Notes under the pieces: model-generated
Database searches by the model: none
What the model saw: only the letters and a program-made list of their open reading frames with translations
What the model was told of the DNA's origin: nothing
Part shown: positions 1-7,611 of the stretch, in pieces
How the letters are laid out: each line of letters starts with the position of its first letter
Numbering within the stretch: position 1 is the stretch's first letter
Translations under genes and position numbers: made by a program
Assembly: GCA_024639035.1 (NCBI GenBank)
Contig: JAHEJE010000035.1
Span: 1-13,845 of the forward strand
Origin: Alphaproteobacteria bacterium
GTDB lineage: Bacteria; Pseudomonadota; Alphaproteobacteria; Rhizobiales; Aestuariivirgaceae
Reading direction: 5' to 3'
Length of the DNA: 13,845 nucleotides

Positions 1-353
1 TCAATAGCTTAACCAAGCGACGACGACGGCCATGTAAGCTGTGAGCTCAGCCATTTGCGGCCTGCCACAATGAGCCTGCTGCCGCATATCTTGCCGCTGT
101 AGCGGGCGATCGTTGCGACACCGGCTATCGCAGCATTCTGGCAGCGGTTGAGATGGCCGAGTTCAGGCAGGCCGCCGACGATAGCGGTCGCCACGCGCTT
201 GCCGATGCCTTTATTAGGCTGAACCAGTTCAAACCGCGCCTGTATTTCGAGATGTTGCGCGATCTCTGCCGCAATGGCGAGCATCACGTCATCCAGTTCG
301 TGATTGCACCGTTTGCGATGCACCTGCAGGCGATCCTTGATCCCGAAAAACAC
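1..353 (-). pseudogene. IS110-family transposase, C-terminal relic
   Basis: An open frame from 353 (a GTG codon) to 9 encodes 114 residues resembling the C-terminal (Transposase_20) half of IS110-family transposases. The signature is a KGIGKRVATAIVGGLPELG block, then HLNRCQNAAIAGVA, then an SGK-type turn. IS110 proteins normally run on into an ALYMAALVA-like helix. Here that helix (AYMAVVVAW) is readable only in a different frame near 10-45, so a frameshift lies in the GRKWL region, and the shifted frame meets a stop at 1-3. The DEDD/RuvC-like N-terminal catalytic half is absent, because an in-frame stop lies just upstream at 369-371. This is a dead fragment. The family assignment rests on remembered motifs; I am fairly sure of IS110 and unsure of the subgroup. 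Confidence 0.65.
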
Positions 354-428
354 ACCGTGTACACCGAATCACTGCCCTCTCCGTGGCAGGGCAACCATTA
401 CGCAGCAATGTGCCACCCCGTGAACGTA

Positions 429-450
429 CGCTCCTGCGGACGCAGGAGCG
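429..450. repeat. Perfect hairpin between chpT and the IS110 relic
   Basis: Two 10-base arms (CGCTCCTGCG at 429-438 and CGCAGGAGCG at 441-450) are exact inverted repeats separated by only GA. The hairpin sits about 20 bases beyond the chpT stop codon on the minus strand, so it could end or protect the chpT transcript. No U-run follows it on that strand, so it is not a classic intrinsic terminator. Confidence 0.6.
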
Positions 451-470
451 GAACCCGATCAACAAAACAC

Positions 471-1118
471 TCAAGCCGCCACGGAAGCCCTCGGCCGCGC
501 CGAGAACACCACGTCCTCGCCGTCCATGCGGGCTGCGATTTCCAGCCCGGCGCTTTCGGCCAGCCGGGTGGCATAGTAGATCTGCACCAGGCGGGCGTCC
601 ATCTCCTCGGCATCGAGCGCGCCGTCGAGCATCATCTGCGATTTTTCGGGAATGCGGGCACGCTCACCCGAGGCCCGCACGTCCATGCCGTTTGGCCCCA
701 TCGCAACCGTCACCACGCCGCCGCGCGGCACCGCCGACATGCCCATCAGCATCAGGTTGAGCAGCAGCTTGACCTCCTGCTTGGGCCGGTTCTCGCGCGG
801 CGCCTGCCAGTCGAGTTTGACCTTTTCCTCACCGACGAACATCTGCGCGATGTCGCCGGCCTCGCCGAGGTCGATGTTGGCGCCGGCCGACCCGGCAGCC
901 CCGAAGGCGATGCGGCAGAACTTGAGCTTGGCCGAGGCCTGCTTGGCCGAGCGGGTGACAAGATCCATGGCGATCTTGCGCATCTCCTCGTCGTCTTCCT
1001 CCTCCAGCACCTCAAGCCCATTGGCGATCGCGCCCACCGGCGAAATCACGTCATGGCACACGCGCGAACACAGCAGTGCCGCCAGATCCAGATCGTCCAA
1101 TAGCTGCAGGCCGCTCAT
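471..1118 (-). CDS. chpT: ChpT histidine phosphotransferase
   Basis: ChpT is the cytoplasmic phosphotransferase that carries phosphate from the hybrid kinase CckA to the cell-cycle regulator CtrA, and to CpdR, in alphaproteobacteria. The 215-residue product has the dimerisation/phosphotransfer helix with the motif CHDVISPVGAIANGLE; His22 is the expected phospho-acceptor. An acidic stretch (EEEDDEE) follows. The C-terminal part has the layout of a degenerate histidine-kinase ATPase-like domain, as in the HPTransfase family (PF10090). A longer open frame begins at 1244, but the ATG at 1118 is chosen because a strong GGAGGGA ribosome site precedes it and known ChpT proteins begin close to this motif. 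It is divergent from cysQ and close to eipA. As I recall, chpT and eipA are also near neighbours in Brucella. Confidence 0.9.
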   Translation of the reverse strand: MSGLQLLDDLDLAALLCSRVCHDVISPVGAIANGLEVLEEEDDEEMRKIAMDLVTRSAKQASAKLKFCRIAFGAAGSAGANIDLGEAGDIAQMFVGEEKVKLDWQAPRENRPKQEVKLLLNLMLMGMSAVPRGGVVTVAMGPNGMDVRASGERARIPEKSQMMLDGALDAEEMDARLVQIYYATRLAESAGLEIAARMDGEDVVFSARPRASVAA

Positions 1119-1122
1119 CAAG

Positions 1123-1129
1123 TCCCTCC
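1123..1129 (-). promoter_or_regulatory. Ribosome binding site of chpT
   Basis: On the minus strand GGAGGGA lies 4 bases before the ATG at 1118. It is the best Shine-Dalgarno match in the window, and it decides against the upstream in-frame start at 1244. Confidence 0.8.
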
Positions 1130-1324
1130 ATATTGAGTGTCGCCGGTCAAAAGGTCGTTTGTTTTTAAGGCCTTGTCGGTTCAATTCAAAATGCCGCCGG
1201 GGCCGGGCGGACAAACCCTTGTGGCGACTCGCAAAATTTGCCATTCACTCGGCCCAGCGAAATCGCCACCCGCGCAAAAATTGCCACCGGCGGCGAATCA
1301 CTCCGTTAGCGAAAGCCTCAAGAC

Positions 1325-2110
1325 ATGGCCTTCAGCCTCCTGCTCCACGATCTCGTAAACCTTGCCCACGCCGCCGGCCGCGAGGTGATGCGCATATATG
1401 AAGACGGCACCACGGTGCGCGAAAAGGCCGACAAGTCGCCGGTGACCGATGCCGATCTGGCCGCCGAGAAAGTGATCCTCGCCGGGCTGGCGCGCATCGA
1501 CGGCGACACCCCGGTGATTTCCGAAGAAGCAACGGCAGCCGGCGCCGAGCCGGTCGCAGGGGAACGCTTCTATCTCGTCGACCCGCTCGACGGCACCCGC
1601 GAGTTCATCTCCCGCAACGGCGAGTTCACCATCAACATCGCGCTTGTCGAACATGGCGCTCCGGTGGCCGGCGTGGTCTATGCCCCGGCCCGCCAACGGA
1701 TATTCGCCGGCGAAACCGCCAGTGGCAGCTTTGAGGCCGCCCTGCCGGCAGCGCAAGCGCCCGGCGATTGCAAGTGGCAGAAAATACGTGCCAAACAATC
1801 CGGGCCGGCGCCGGCAAAGGCGGTCGCCAGCCGCTCGCACCGCGACGACAAGACCGATGCCTGGCTGGGTGATCTCGGTATCACCGATCTCGTCTCGGCC
1901 GGGTCGTCGCTGAAATTCTGCCTGGTGGCCGCCGGCGAGGCCGATGTCTACCCGCGGTTCGGCCGCACCATGGAATGGGACACCGCAGCCGGCCATGCCG
2001 TGCTGGCCGCAGCCGGCGGCCGGGTCATGTGCGAAGACGGCCCGCCGCTCACCTATGGCAAGCGCGAGCGCGGCTTCGACAATCCCGGTTTCATCGCCTG
2101 GGCCAAGTGA
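1325..2110 (+). CDS. cysQ: 3'(2'),5'-bisphosphate nucleotidase CysQ
   Basis: The 261-residue product belongs to the inositol monophosphatase superfamily. CysQ removes the 3'-phosphate of PAP, a by-product of sulfate assimilation, giving AMP and phosphate, and depends on Mg2+. The metal-binding motifs are present: KADKSPVTDAD at 34-44, the EE pair at 67-68, DPLDGTREF at 86-94 and WDTAAGH at 218-224. The DPLDGTREF variant favours CysQ over the generic inositol monophosphatase SuhB. Length is normal for the family. No clear Shine-Dalgarno precedes the ATG at 1325, but no better start is seen and the N-terminus (MAFSLLLHDLVNLA) has the expected first helix. It is divergent from chpT across about 200 bases, and eipA follows 260 bases downstream, so it is probably transcribed alone. 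Confidence 0.92.
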   Translation: MAFSLLLHDLVNLAHAAGREVMRIYEDGTTVREKADKSPVTDADLAAEKVILAGLARIDGDTPVISEEATAAGAEPVAGERFYLVDPLDGTREFISRNGEFTINIALVEHGAPVAGVVYAPARQRIFAGETASGSFEAALPAAQAPGDCKWQKIRAKQSGPAPAKAVASRSHRDDKTDAWLGDLGITDLVSAGSSLKFCLVAAGEADVYPRFGRTMEWDTAAGHAVLAAAGGRVMCEDGPPLTYGKRERGFDNPGFIAWAK

Positions 2111-2146
2111 GCCAACTCGGGCACCGCCCAATCACCAGCCAGCCGC

Positions 2147-2180
2147 TTAACCGAACATCAACCTTGCCATTTCGTTAACC
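2147..2180 (+). promoter_or_regulatory. Candidate CtrA-binding sites upstream of eipA
   Basis: TTAACC at 2147-2152 is followed 11 bases on by TCAACC at 2158-2163. This gives TTAA-N7-TCAA, one mismatch from the CtrA consensus TTAA-N7-TTAA. A further TTAACCGT at 2175-2182 resembles the CtrA half-site TTAACCAT. The sites lie about 190-225 bases before the eipA start, in the gap after cysQ. EipA expression is reported to be CtrA-controlled in Brucella. Binding here is inferred. Confidence 0.45.
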
Positions 2181-2370
2181 GTTTGGAAGTCAGATGCCGT
2201 TAGCATGGTCCGGTAATCTCCATGCTGTGGCCGCATTCCTCCTGTAAACACGATACTTGGGGAAAGGCTGCAAGACGGAGTTCAGTTTAACGTCTGCCAT
2301 ACAAATTGAGTGCGGCGGGCGGTGGGACAGACGCCGACAACCTGATTTCGATAGCCTTCGGGAAACAACC

Positions 2371-3000
2371 ATGAACCGCACATCTTCTCTTTACAGCCTC
2401 GCCGGCGCCGCCGCGCTGTCCGCCCTCGTTGCGCTGACCGGGGCACCGCACAGCGCTTCGGCGATCTCGGCCCAGGATACCCAGACGGCTCCGGCCGCAG
2501 CAGGCCAGAGCCAACACAACACCTACTCCTCGCAAGAGGTGATCTCCGCCGGCCACAATTTCTTCGGCACCACGACCAAGGGGCTCGCCCAGGCGGTCGA
2601 GTATGTGTTCCAGCGCGCCGGGCGGCCGAACGGCTACATCATCGGCGAAGAGGGCGCCGGCGCCTTTGTCGGCGGCCTGCGCTACGGTGAAGGCACTCTT
2701 TATATGAAGGACGGCCGCACCAAGAAGGTTTACTGGCAAGGCCCTTCGATCGGCTTTGATTTCGGCGGCAACGGCTCGCGCGCCCTGGTACTGGTCTACG
2801 ACATGGACACCCCGCACGACATCTTCGATCGCTTTGTCGGCGTCGAGGGCTCGGCCTATCTGGTCGGCGGTTTCGGGGTCAATTTCCAGTCGAACGAAAA
2901 ACTCAAGATGGCACCGATCCGCACCGGCGTCGGTGCCAGGCTGGGCGCCAATGTCGGCTACCTGAAATACACCGACCAGCCGACCTGGAACCCGTTCTAG
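2371..3000 (+). CDS. eipA: EipA-like periplasmic envelope protein (DUF1134)
   Basis: The 209-residue product begins with a Sec signal peptide: basic start, hydrophobic run around 9-25, and likely cleavage after SASA near residue 32. A low-complexity Ala/Gln linker follows, then a domain rich in glycine and beta-strand. Recognisable DUF1134 segments are GTTTKGLAQAVEYVFQRAG, GYIIGEEGAGAFVGGLRYG and the C-terminal VGARLGANVGYLKYT. In Brucella abortus, EipA is a small periplasmic barrel protein needed for envelope-stress resistance and virulence. The open frame extends upstream to 2257, but the ATG at 2371 starts a textbook signal peptide, so it is preferred; GGAAA about 7 bases upstream could serve as a weak ribosome site. 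A terminator-like hairpin follows, and candidate CtrA boxes precede it. Confidence 0.88.
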   Translation: MNRTSSLYSLAGAAALSALVALTGAPHSASAISAQDTQTAPAAAGQSQHNTYSSQEVISAGHNFFGTTTKGLAQAVEYVFQRAGRPNGYIIGEEGAGAFVGGLRYGEGTLYMKDGRTKKVYWQGPSIGFDFGGNGSRALVLVYDMDTPHDIFDRFVGVEGSAYLVGGFGVNFQSNEKLKMAPIRTGVGARLGANVGYLKYTDQPTWNPF

Positions 3001-3031
3001 CCCCAACGCAAACTCCTGAAATGTTTCACCT

Positions 3032-3051
3032 GCGCCGAAGTCATTCGGCGC
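3032..3051 (+). terminator. Hairpin downstream of eipA
   Basis: Arms GCGCCGAA (3032-3039) and TTCGGCGC (3044-3051) pair perfectly around a GTCA loop, about 30 bases after the eipA stop. Only a weak T-containing tail follows (GGGTTGCTC), so this may be a weak or Rho-assisted terminator or an mRNA-stabilising stem. Confidence 0.5.
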
Positions 3052-3235
3052 GGGTTGCTCATCCATTCTGCAGCGGCGCAGTGAAAATAGCTGCAACTTG
3101 CTTTGCATTTGTTCGCCGGACCTCATAAACCTTGAGCATCAACCCGCCACCGGGCAGTCACAATCGCCAGGGGGGTTTCACATTGCTGGCGCATTTTTTG
3201 CTAAGTTTGCGGATGACCTGTTCAACTGTTTCGCC

Positions 3236-3241
3236 GAGGGG
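3236..3241 (+). promoter_or_regulatory. Ribosome binding site of the coiled-coil gene
   Basis: GAGGGG lies 5 bases before the ATG at 3247 and supports that start. Confidence 0.65.
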
Positions 3242-3246
3242 CCTGC

Positions 3247-4401
3247 ATGTCTCAGATTGAGACAATCATGCTTGTTGCGTTGGGGTTCGTGGTGGCCGCC
3301 CTGGTGGCGTTGCTCATCAGCCGCATCGGCTGGAGCTATGCCGTCAAGCTTGGCAACCGGCGCACCGAGCGCGACGCGCCGGCCAAGATCGCCGGCCTTC
3401 AGGCCGAACGCGACCAGCTGCGCGCCGAATATGCCATGCTGTCGCGCAAGCTCGAATTGCGCCTCGACGACCTGAAGACACGGCTCGCCGAACAGACCGC
3501 CGAGGTCACCCGCAACCGCAATCGGGTGGACAACATGGTAGCCGAAATCAAGCAGCGTGACACCATTATCGCCGAGCGCGAAGCCGACGTGCGCGCAATC
3601 CACGAGCAGATCGCGCCGCTGGAAGAAGAGCTGGCGGTGCGCACCCAGGCCAACCAGCAGCTCAAACAGGACGTCAGCGACCGCGACGAAGAAATCACCC
3701 GGCTGAATTCACAGATCGCCGCGCTGACCGAGGACGCCGGCGCAATGACCCGCCGGATCGAAGGACTGCAACAGGACATCGCCGGCCGGCCGACCATGCC
3801 CGAACTCACCGGCGAGGTCGAAGCCAATCAGAGCCGGCTACAGCAACGCATCGCCCAGCTGACCACGCTGTCGACGCAGATCGAGCAGCAGCGCGACGAT
3901 CTCCAGGCCCAGCGCCACGACTTCGCCGCCAAACAAGCCGTGATTGCTCCCGAAGACGATACCAAGGCGCCAGCGACCAAGAAGACACCGACGAAAAGGT
4001 CGCGCAAGAAGCCCGCCACACGCAAGACTGCCGCCAAGAAGCCATCCGCTGCAAAGAAACCGCGCAAGACCGCAACCCGCAAGCCTCGGCAACTGACACT
4101 GATCGAAAAGAACAGCAAGACGCTTGAAACGCAGCTCGAGACGGCTGAAGAGGAATCCCGCAACCTCCAGGCCGAATTGTCGAAACTGGACGACATCTGG
4201 ACCGAAAAGCTCGATGAACTGAAGACCCTGGCCGACAGTGGCAAGAGTCAGGCTTCATCCGATACCGTTGACGAAAACGTCAAGAACGGCAACGGTGCTG
4301 CAGACGCAGAGGCGCAGCAGGCGCCGGCGCGCAACTTCCAGAATGTCATTTCGCTGGCCGCCCGCATCCGCGCCCTGCAGCGCAAGTCAGCCGACGACTG
4401 A
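3247..4401 (+). CDS. Membrane-anchored coiled-coil protein with histone-H1-like segment
   Basis: I know no assigned function; it resembles conserved Hyphomicrobiales hypothetical proteins. The 384-residue product has one N-terminal transmembrane helix (about 6-26) and a short basic juxtamembrane part (GNRRTERDAPAKI). A long coiled coil (about 45-232) is rich in Glu, Gln, Arg and Leu; its segment AEYAMLSRKLELRLDDLKTR is the part I recall as conserved. A lysine/alanine/proline-rich stretch at about 240-282 (repeated KKP, RKT and AKKP units) looks like a histone H1 or HU tail. A second coiled coil (285-330), an acidic linker and a C-terminal helix (NVISLAARIRALQRK, 365-379) follow. The expected topology is a single anchor with the rest in the cytoplasm. 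It could tether DNA or another acidic polymer to the membrane, which is inference. It stands alone between eipA and the glutamate-synthase-like gene. Confidence 0.8.
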   Translation: MSQIETIMLVALGFVVAALVALLISRIGWSYAVKLGNRRTERDAPAKIAGLQAERDQLRAEYAMLSRKLELRLDDLKTRLAEQTAEVTRNRNRVDNMVAEIKQRDTIIAEREADVRAIHEQIAPLEEELAVRTQANQQLKQDVSDRDEEITRLNSQIAALTEDAGAMTRRIEGLQQDIAGRPTMPELTGEVEANQSRLQQRIAQLTTLSTQIEQQRDDLQAQRHDFAAKQAVIAPEDDTKAPATKKTPTKRSRKKPATRKTAAKKPSAAKKPRKTATRKPRQLTLIEKNSKTLETQLETAEEESRNLQAELSKLDDIWTEKLDELKTLADSGKSQASSDTVDENVKNGNGAADAEAQQAPARNFQNVISLAARIRALQRKSADD

Positions 4402-4463
4402 TTTCTGCTGAAATCGCGCGCTGACTAGCTGCGCATCGTTGCAGTTTGCCCTACAGTTCGGCG

Positions 4464-6005
4464 ATGGACTCAAACGGCCTCACACTTCCCGGCGGTCTCG
4501 ATCTGCTGGCGGCGGTCTTCACCCTGGCCATCGGCTTGCTGGTGCTGTTCGTCATCGTGGTGTTCATCATCGATGTATCGCAGACCCACGACGCCGTGCG
4601 GCGCAACTACCCTGTGATCGGCCGCTTTCGCGGCCTGTTCAGCACCTTAGGCGAGTTTTTTCGCCAGTATTTCTTCGCCATGGACCGCGAGGAAATGCCG
4701 TTCAACCGCGCCGAGCGCGACTGGGTGGAAGACTCCTCGAAGGGCATAGACAACACCATTGCCTTTGGCTCGACCCGAAACCTGAGCATCGTTGGCACGG
4801 CAATTTTCGTCAATTGCCCCTATCCGCAACTCAGTGAGGAGACAACTCAGGCGCCGGCGGTGGTGATCGGCCCCGGGTGCCGCGAGCCCTATGCCGCGCA
4901 ATCGATCATCAACATCTCGGCGATGAGCTTCGGTTCGCTGTCCGTGCCCGCGGTGCGCGCCCTGTCGCGCGGCGCCAAGCTGGCCAAGTGCTGGCTCAAC
5001 ACCGGCGAGGGCGGCCTGGCGCCCTATCATCTGGAAGGCGGCTGCGATGTCGTTTTCCAGATCGGCACGGCCAAGTACGGCGTGCGCGACGCCAACGGCA
5101 ACCTAAGCGACGCCCACCTGCGCGACATTGCCGCCCACGACCAGGTGCGCATGTTCGAGCTGAAACTGGCCCAGGGTGCCAAGCCGGGCAAAGGCGGCAT
5201 CCTGCCGGCCAGCAAGGTTACTGCAGAAATTGCCGAAATCCGCGGCATCCCCGCCGGCCAGGACTCGATATCGCCGAACCGCCACGTCGAGGTCAATGCG
5301 AACGGCGAGCTGCTCGACCTGATCGGCCACATCCGCGACGTCACCGGCAAGCCGGCCGGGTTCAAGACGGTTTTCGGAAATTTTGCATGGTTCGACGAAC
5401 TCTGCACCGAGATCCGACGGCGCGGCGCCGATTGCGCGCCCGATTTCATCACCGTGGATTCCGGCGACGGCGGCACCGGGGCGGCACCGATGCCGCTGAT
5501 GGACAATGTCGGACTGACAGTGCGCGAAGCCCTGCCGGAGGTCGTCGACATCCTCACCCGGCACGGCCTGCGCGAGCGGGTAAAGGTCATCTGCTCCGGC
5601 AAACTGATCACCCCGGCCGAGGTTGCGTGGGCCTACTGTGCCGGCACCGATTTCGTGGTTTCGGCCCGCGGGTTCATGTTTGCCCTTGGCTGCATACAGT
5701 CGCTCAAATGCAACAAGAACACCTGCCCGACCGGCATCACCACGCATGACGCCCGGTTGCAGCGCGGCCTCGACCCGGCCGACAAGGCGGTGCGGGTGAA
5801 AAATTTCGTCGGCAAGATTCGCTATGGCGTCGGACTGATTGCCCACTCCTGCGGCGTCGCTCATGCGCGCGCCCTTCAGCGTAATCATGTGCGCATCGTC
5901 CAGGACAGCGGGCGCACGCTCAGCCTGCATGAACTGTACCCACCGCAAGCGGCAGCGAAGATACAATCTACCGGGACGGCAAACGGGAGAGCGGGCCGGA
6001 CCTGA
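4464..6005 (+). CDS. Membrane-anchored FMN-binding glutamate-synthase-family protein
   Basis: The 513-residue product matches the central FMN-binding domain of glutamate synthase (GltB, PF01645) without the N-terminal amidotransferase or C-terminal GXGXG domains. One transmembrane helix (about 14-36) is followed by RRNYPVIGRFRGLF, typical of stand-alone members. The flavin barrel carries SAMSFGSLS (about 152-160), NTGEGGL (179-185), KPGKGGILPASKV (240-252) and TVDSGDGGTGAAP (331-343). Cysteines 410, 416 and 421 follow the C-x5-C-x4-C spacing of the GltB 3Fe-4S site. The product is likely a membrane-facing flavin/iron-sulfur oxidoreductase; without a glutaminase domain its substrate is uncertain, and glutamate synthesis is not assured. 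A TTG 18 bases upstream (4446) is a possible start; neither start has a good ribosome site, and ATG is preferred. The recombinase gene begins 3 bases after its stop. Confidence 0.88.
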   Translation: MDSNGLTLPGGLDLLAAVFTLAIGLLVLFVIVVFIIDVSQTHDAVRRNYPVIGRFRGLFSTLGEFFRQYFFAMDREEMPFNRAERDWVEDSSKGIDNTIAFGSTRNLSIVGTAIFVNCPYPQLSEETTQAPAVVIGPGCREPYAAQSIINISAMSFGSLSVPAVRALSRGAKLAKCWLNTGEGGLAPYHLEGGCDVVFQIGTAKYGVRDANGNLSDAHLRDIAAHDQVRMFELKLAQGAKPGKGGILPASKVTAEIAEIRGIPAGQDSISPNRHVEVNANGELLDLIGHIRDVTGKPAGFKTVFGNFAWFDELCTEIRRRGADCAPDFITVDSGDGGTGAAPMPLMDNVGLTVREALPEVVDILTRHGLRERVKVICSGKLITPAEVAWAYCAGTDFVVSARGFMFALGCIQSLKCNKNTCPTGITTHDARLQRGLDPADKAVRVKNFVGKIRYGVGLIAHSCGVAHARALQRNHVRIVQDSGRTLSLHELYPPQAAAKIQSTGTANGRAGRT

Positions 6006-6008
6006 CAG

Positions 6009-7196
6009 ATGACACAGAAGAAGTTTAGCGATCAGGCGGTGGCGCGCTGGAAGCCGCCGGCCAGTGGACGCAGTGAGTATTGGGATGTCGACATGCCGGG
6101 CTTCGGCCTGCGCATCACCGCCGCCGGCACGAAAGTGTGGCAGCTGATGTACCGCGCCCACGGCCGCCGTCGCCGCTTGAGCCTCGGGGCCTATCCGACC
6201 CTGTCGCTCACGCTGGCCCGCCGGGCTGCCGAACAGGCTCTTGAGGCCATCGCCGCCGGCAAGGATCCGGCCGCCGAACGCACCGCCGTGACCGGTGGCC
6301 CGGTGACTTTCGAGCGCCTGGCCCGCGCCTACATCGAGCGCCACGCCAAGCGCACCAAGAAGAGCTGGAAGGCCGATGCCGCGATGATCGACAACGATCT
6401 GCTGCCGGCGTGGGGCCGACGGCCGGCCGAGGCGATTGCCCGGCGCGACGTGTTCGAACTGCTCGAGCTCATCGTCGCCCGCGGCCATCCCTACGCCGCC
6501 AACCGGCGCCTCGCCCTGATCCGCAAGATGTTCGCCTGGGGCGTATCCGTCGACCTGGTGGCCAACTCGCCGGCTATCGGTGTGTCGGCACCGGCCAGCG
6601 AACAGGTTCGCGCCCGCACTCTGAACGACAACGAGATCGCCGCCCTGTGGCAGGCCTGGGACACCATGGGATATCCCTACGGCGTCATCTTCAAACTCAT
6701 TCTGCTGACCGCCCAACGGCGTAGCGACATCGCCGGTCTGCAACTCGACGACATCGGTTTCACCTCAATGATTTGGACCCCGCCGATGGCCAAGAGCGAC
6801 CCCGGCACGGCCCACGAGTTACCGCTGTCGCGCCAGGCGTTGGAGGTCTTGTCGTCGCTTCCGCGCTCGGCCGGCACCCTGGTGTTCCCTTCGCCGCGCA
6901 ATCGCAAACGGCCGATCTCCGGTTTCTCGAAAGCCTCCGAACGGGCGACCAAGCTGTCCGGGGTCAGCGACTGGCGCACGCAGGACCTGCGTCGCACCGC
7001 CGCTGTCGGCATGGCGCGGCTCGGTGTCATGCCCGACCTGCTCGATCAGATTTTGAACGTCCGCACCCGCCAGGCTGGCGGCCTGCGCGGCGTCTACCAG
7101 TTGGCCGCCGATGCCGAACAGAAGCGCCAGGCATTGCAACAGTGGGCCGACCGCATCACCGTGATCACATCCGCGGCACATCCGCAGCAGTCATGA
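6009..7196 (+). CDS. Tyrosine recombinase (P4-type integrase), catalytic histidines replaced
   Basis: The 395-residue product has the P4-integrase layout. An N-terminal arm-binding DUF4102 domain (about 1-90) contains MPGFGLRITAAGTKVW and LGAYPTLSLTLARR. A SAM-like core-binding domain (about 98-185) and a catalytic domain follow. Catalytic Arg is seen in TAQRRSD (Arg237), Lys in MAKSD (Lys262), the second Arg in QDLRRT (Arg328) and the nucleophile candidate Tyr363 in RGVYQL. The His of the usual HDLRRT box is Gln325, and the His expected after LN (the LNH motif) is Val351, so two of the six conserved active-site residues are changed. It may be inactive or slow. Length is normal and the frame is open, which argues against simple decay. 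It is probably co-transcribed with the upstream gene. Its 3' side faces a gene-poor stretch and the 3' end of tRNA-Glu, a common target for this family. Confidence 0.88.
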   Translation: MTQKKFSDQAVARWKPPASGRSEYWDVDMPGFGLRITAAGTKVWQLMYRAHGRRRRLSLGAYPTLSLTLARRAAEQALEAIAAGKDPAAERTAVTGGPVTFERLARAYIERHAKRTKKSWKADAAMIDNDLLPAWGRRPAEAIARRDVFELLELIVARGHPYAANRRLALIRKMFAWGVSVDLVANSPAIGVSAPASEQVRARTLNDNEIAALWQAWDTMGYPYGVIFKLILLTAQRRSDIAGLQLDDIGFTSMIWTPPMAKSDPGTAHELPLSRQALEVLSSLPRSAGTLVFPSPRNRKRPISGFSKASERATKLSGVSDWRTQDLRRTAAVGMARLGVMPDLLDQILNVRTRQAGGLRGVYQLAADAEQKRQALQQWADRITVITSAAHPQQS

Positions 7197-7315
7197 GCCC
7201 AGGCCAAAAACTCACCAGGTTCGCGCCGTTTGGCCGGTGATTTTGATTGGTTCATCATCTTGTTCACCAGGGCAAATCATTGATGATTGAAATCAGTCAG
7301 AAACGGGGATTTTAT

Positions 7316-7340
7316 TGCGTGAATAGAACATTTTCACGCA
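7316..7340. repeat. 8-base inverted repeat with 9-base spacer
   Basis: Arms TGCGTGAA (7316-7323) and TTCACGCA (7333-7340) are perfectly complementary around an AT-rich spacer (TAGAACATT). The spacing suits a dimeric DNA-binding protein or a recombinase core site. It lies 120 bases after the recombinase stop and before no recognised gene. There is no T-run, so a terminator is less likely. Confidence 0.6.
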
Positions 7341-7430
7341 GGTGGGCACATGATTTCAAATCTCCTGCTCTTGGTCGATCCATCGAAATTTGGCGTGACC
7401 GTTCAGAGTCATAGAATTTGTGAACCACTA

Positions 7431-7451
7431 CGGTATTCCGTATACGGATGA
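7431..7451. repeat. Palindrome-centred repeat, copy 1
   Basis: The copy contains the perfect 12-base palindrome TCCGTATACGGA (7437-7448) preceded by CGGTAT. A related sequence lies at 7612-7632, with 17 of 21 positions the same by eye. Confidence 0.5.
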
Positions 7452-7611
7452 ACAATTCCCACCATCATCATCGACGACCACACCCCCCTGCTGCCAGACC
7501 AGACGCACGCGCTCCTTTCGCTTCAACGCATAGCCGGTCGACAGCTTCTCCGGCCTGAACGTCATCCAGCCGGAAGCCGTGCCTTGACGTGCCGGGGCAG
7601 ACCAACCGGTT

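Noticed and set aside
153..1103. Long plus-strand open frame (316 codons) opposite chpT
   Set aside because: It is antisense to the convincing chpT gene and the IS110 relic, has no recognisable motif, and is the usual shadow frame of high-GC DNA.
2287..3126. 279-codon minus-strand open frame over eipA
   Set aside because: It is antisense to a gene with a clear signal peptide and DUF1134 motifs.
5103..6743. 546-codon minus-strand open frame
   Set aside because: It spans two well-supported plus-strand genes with intact motifs; its product has no domain signature.
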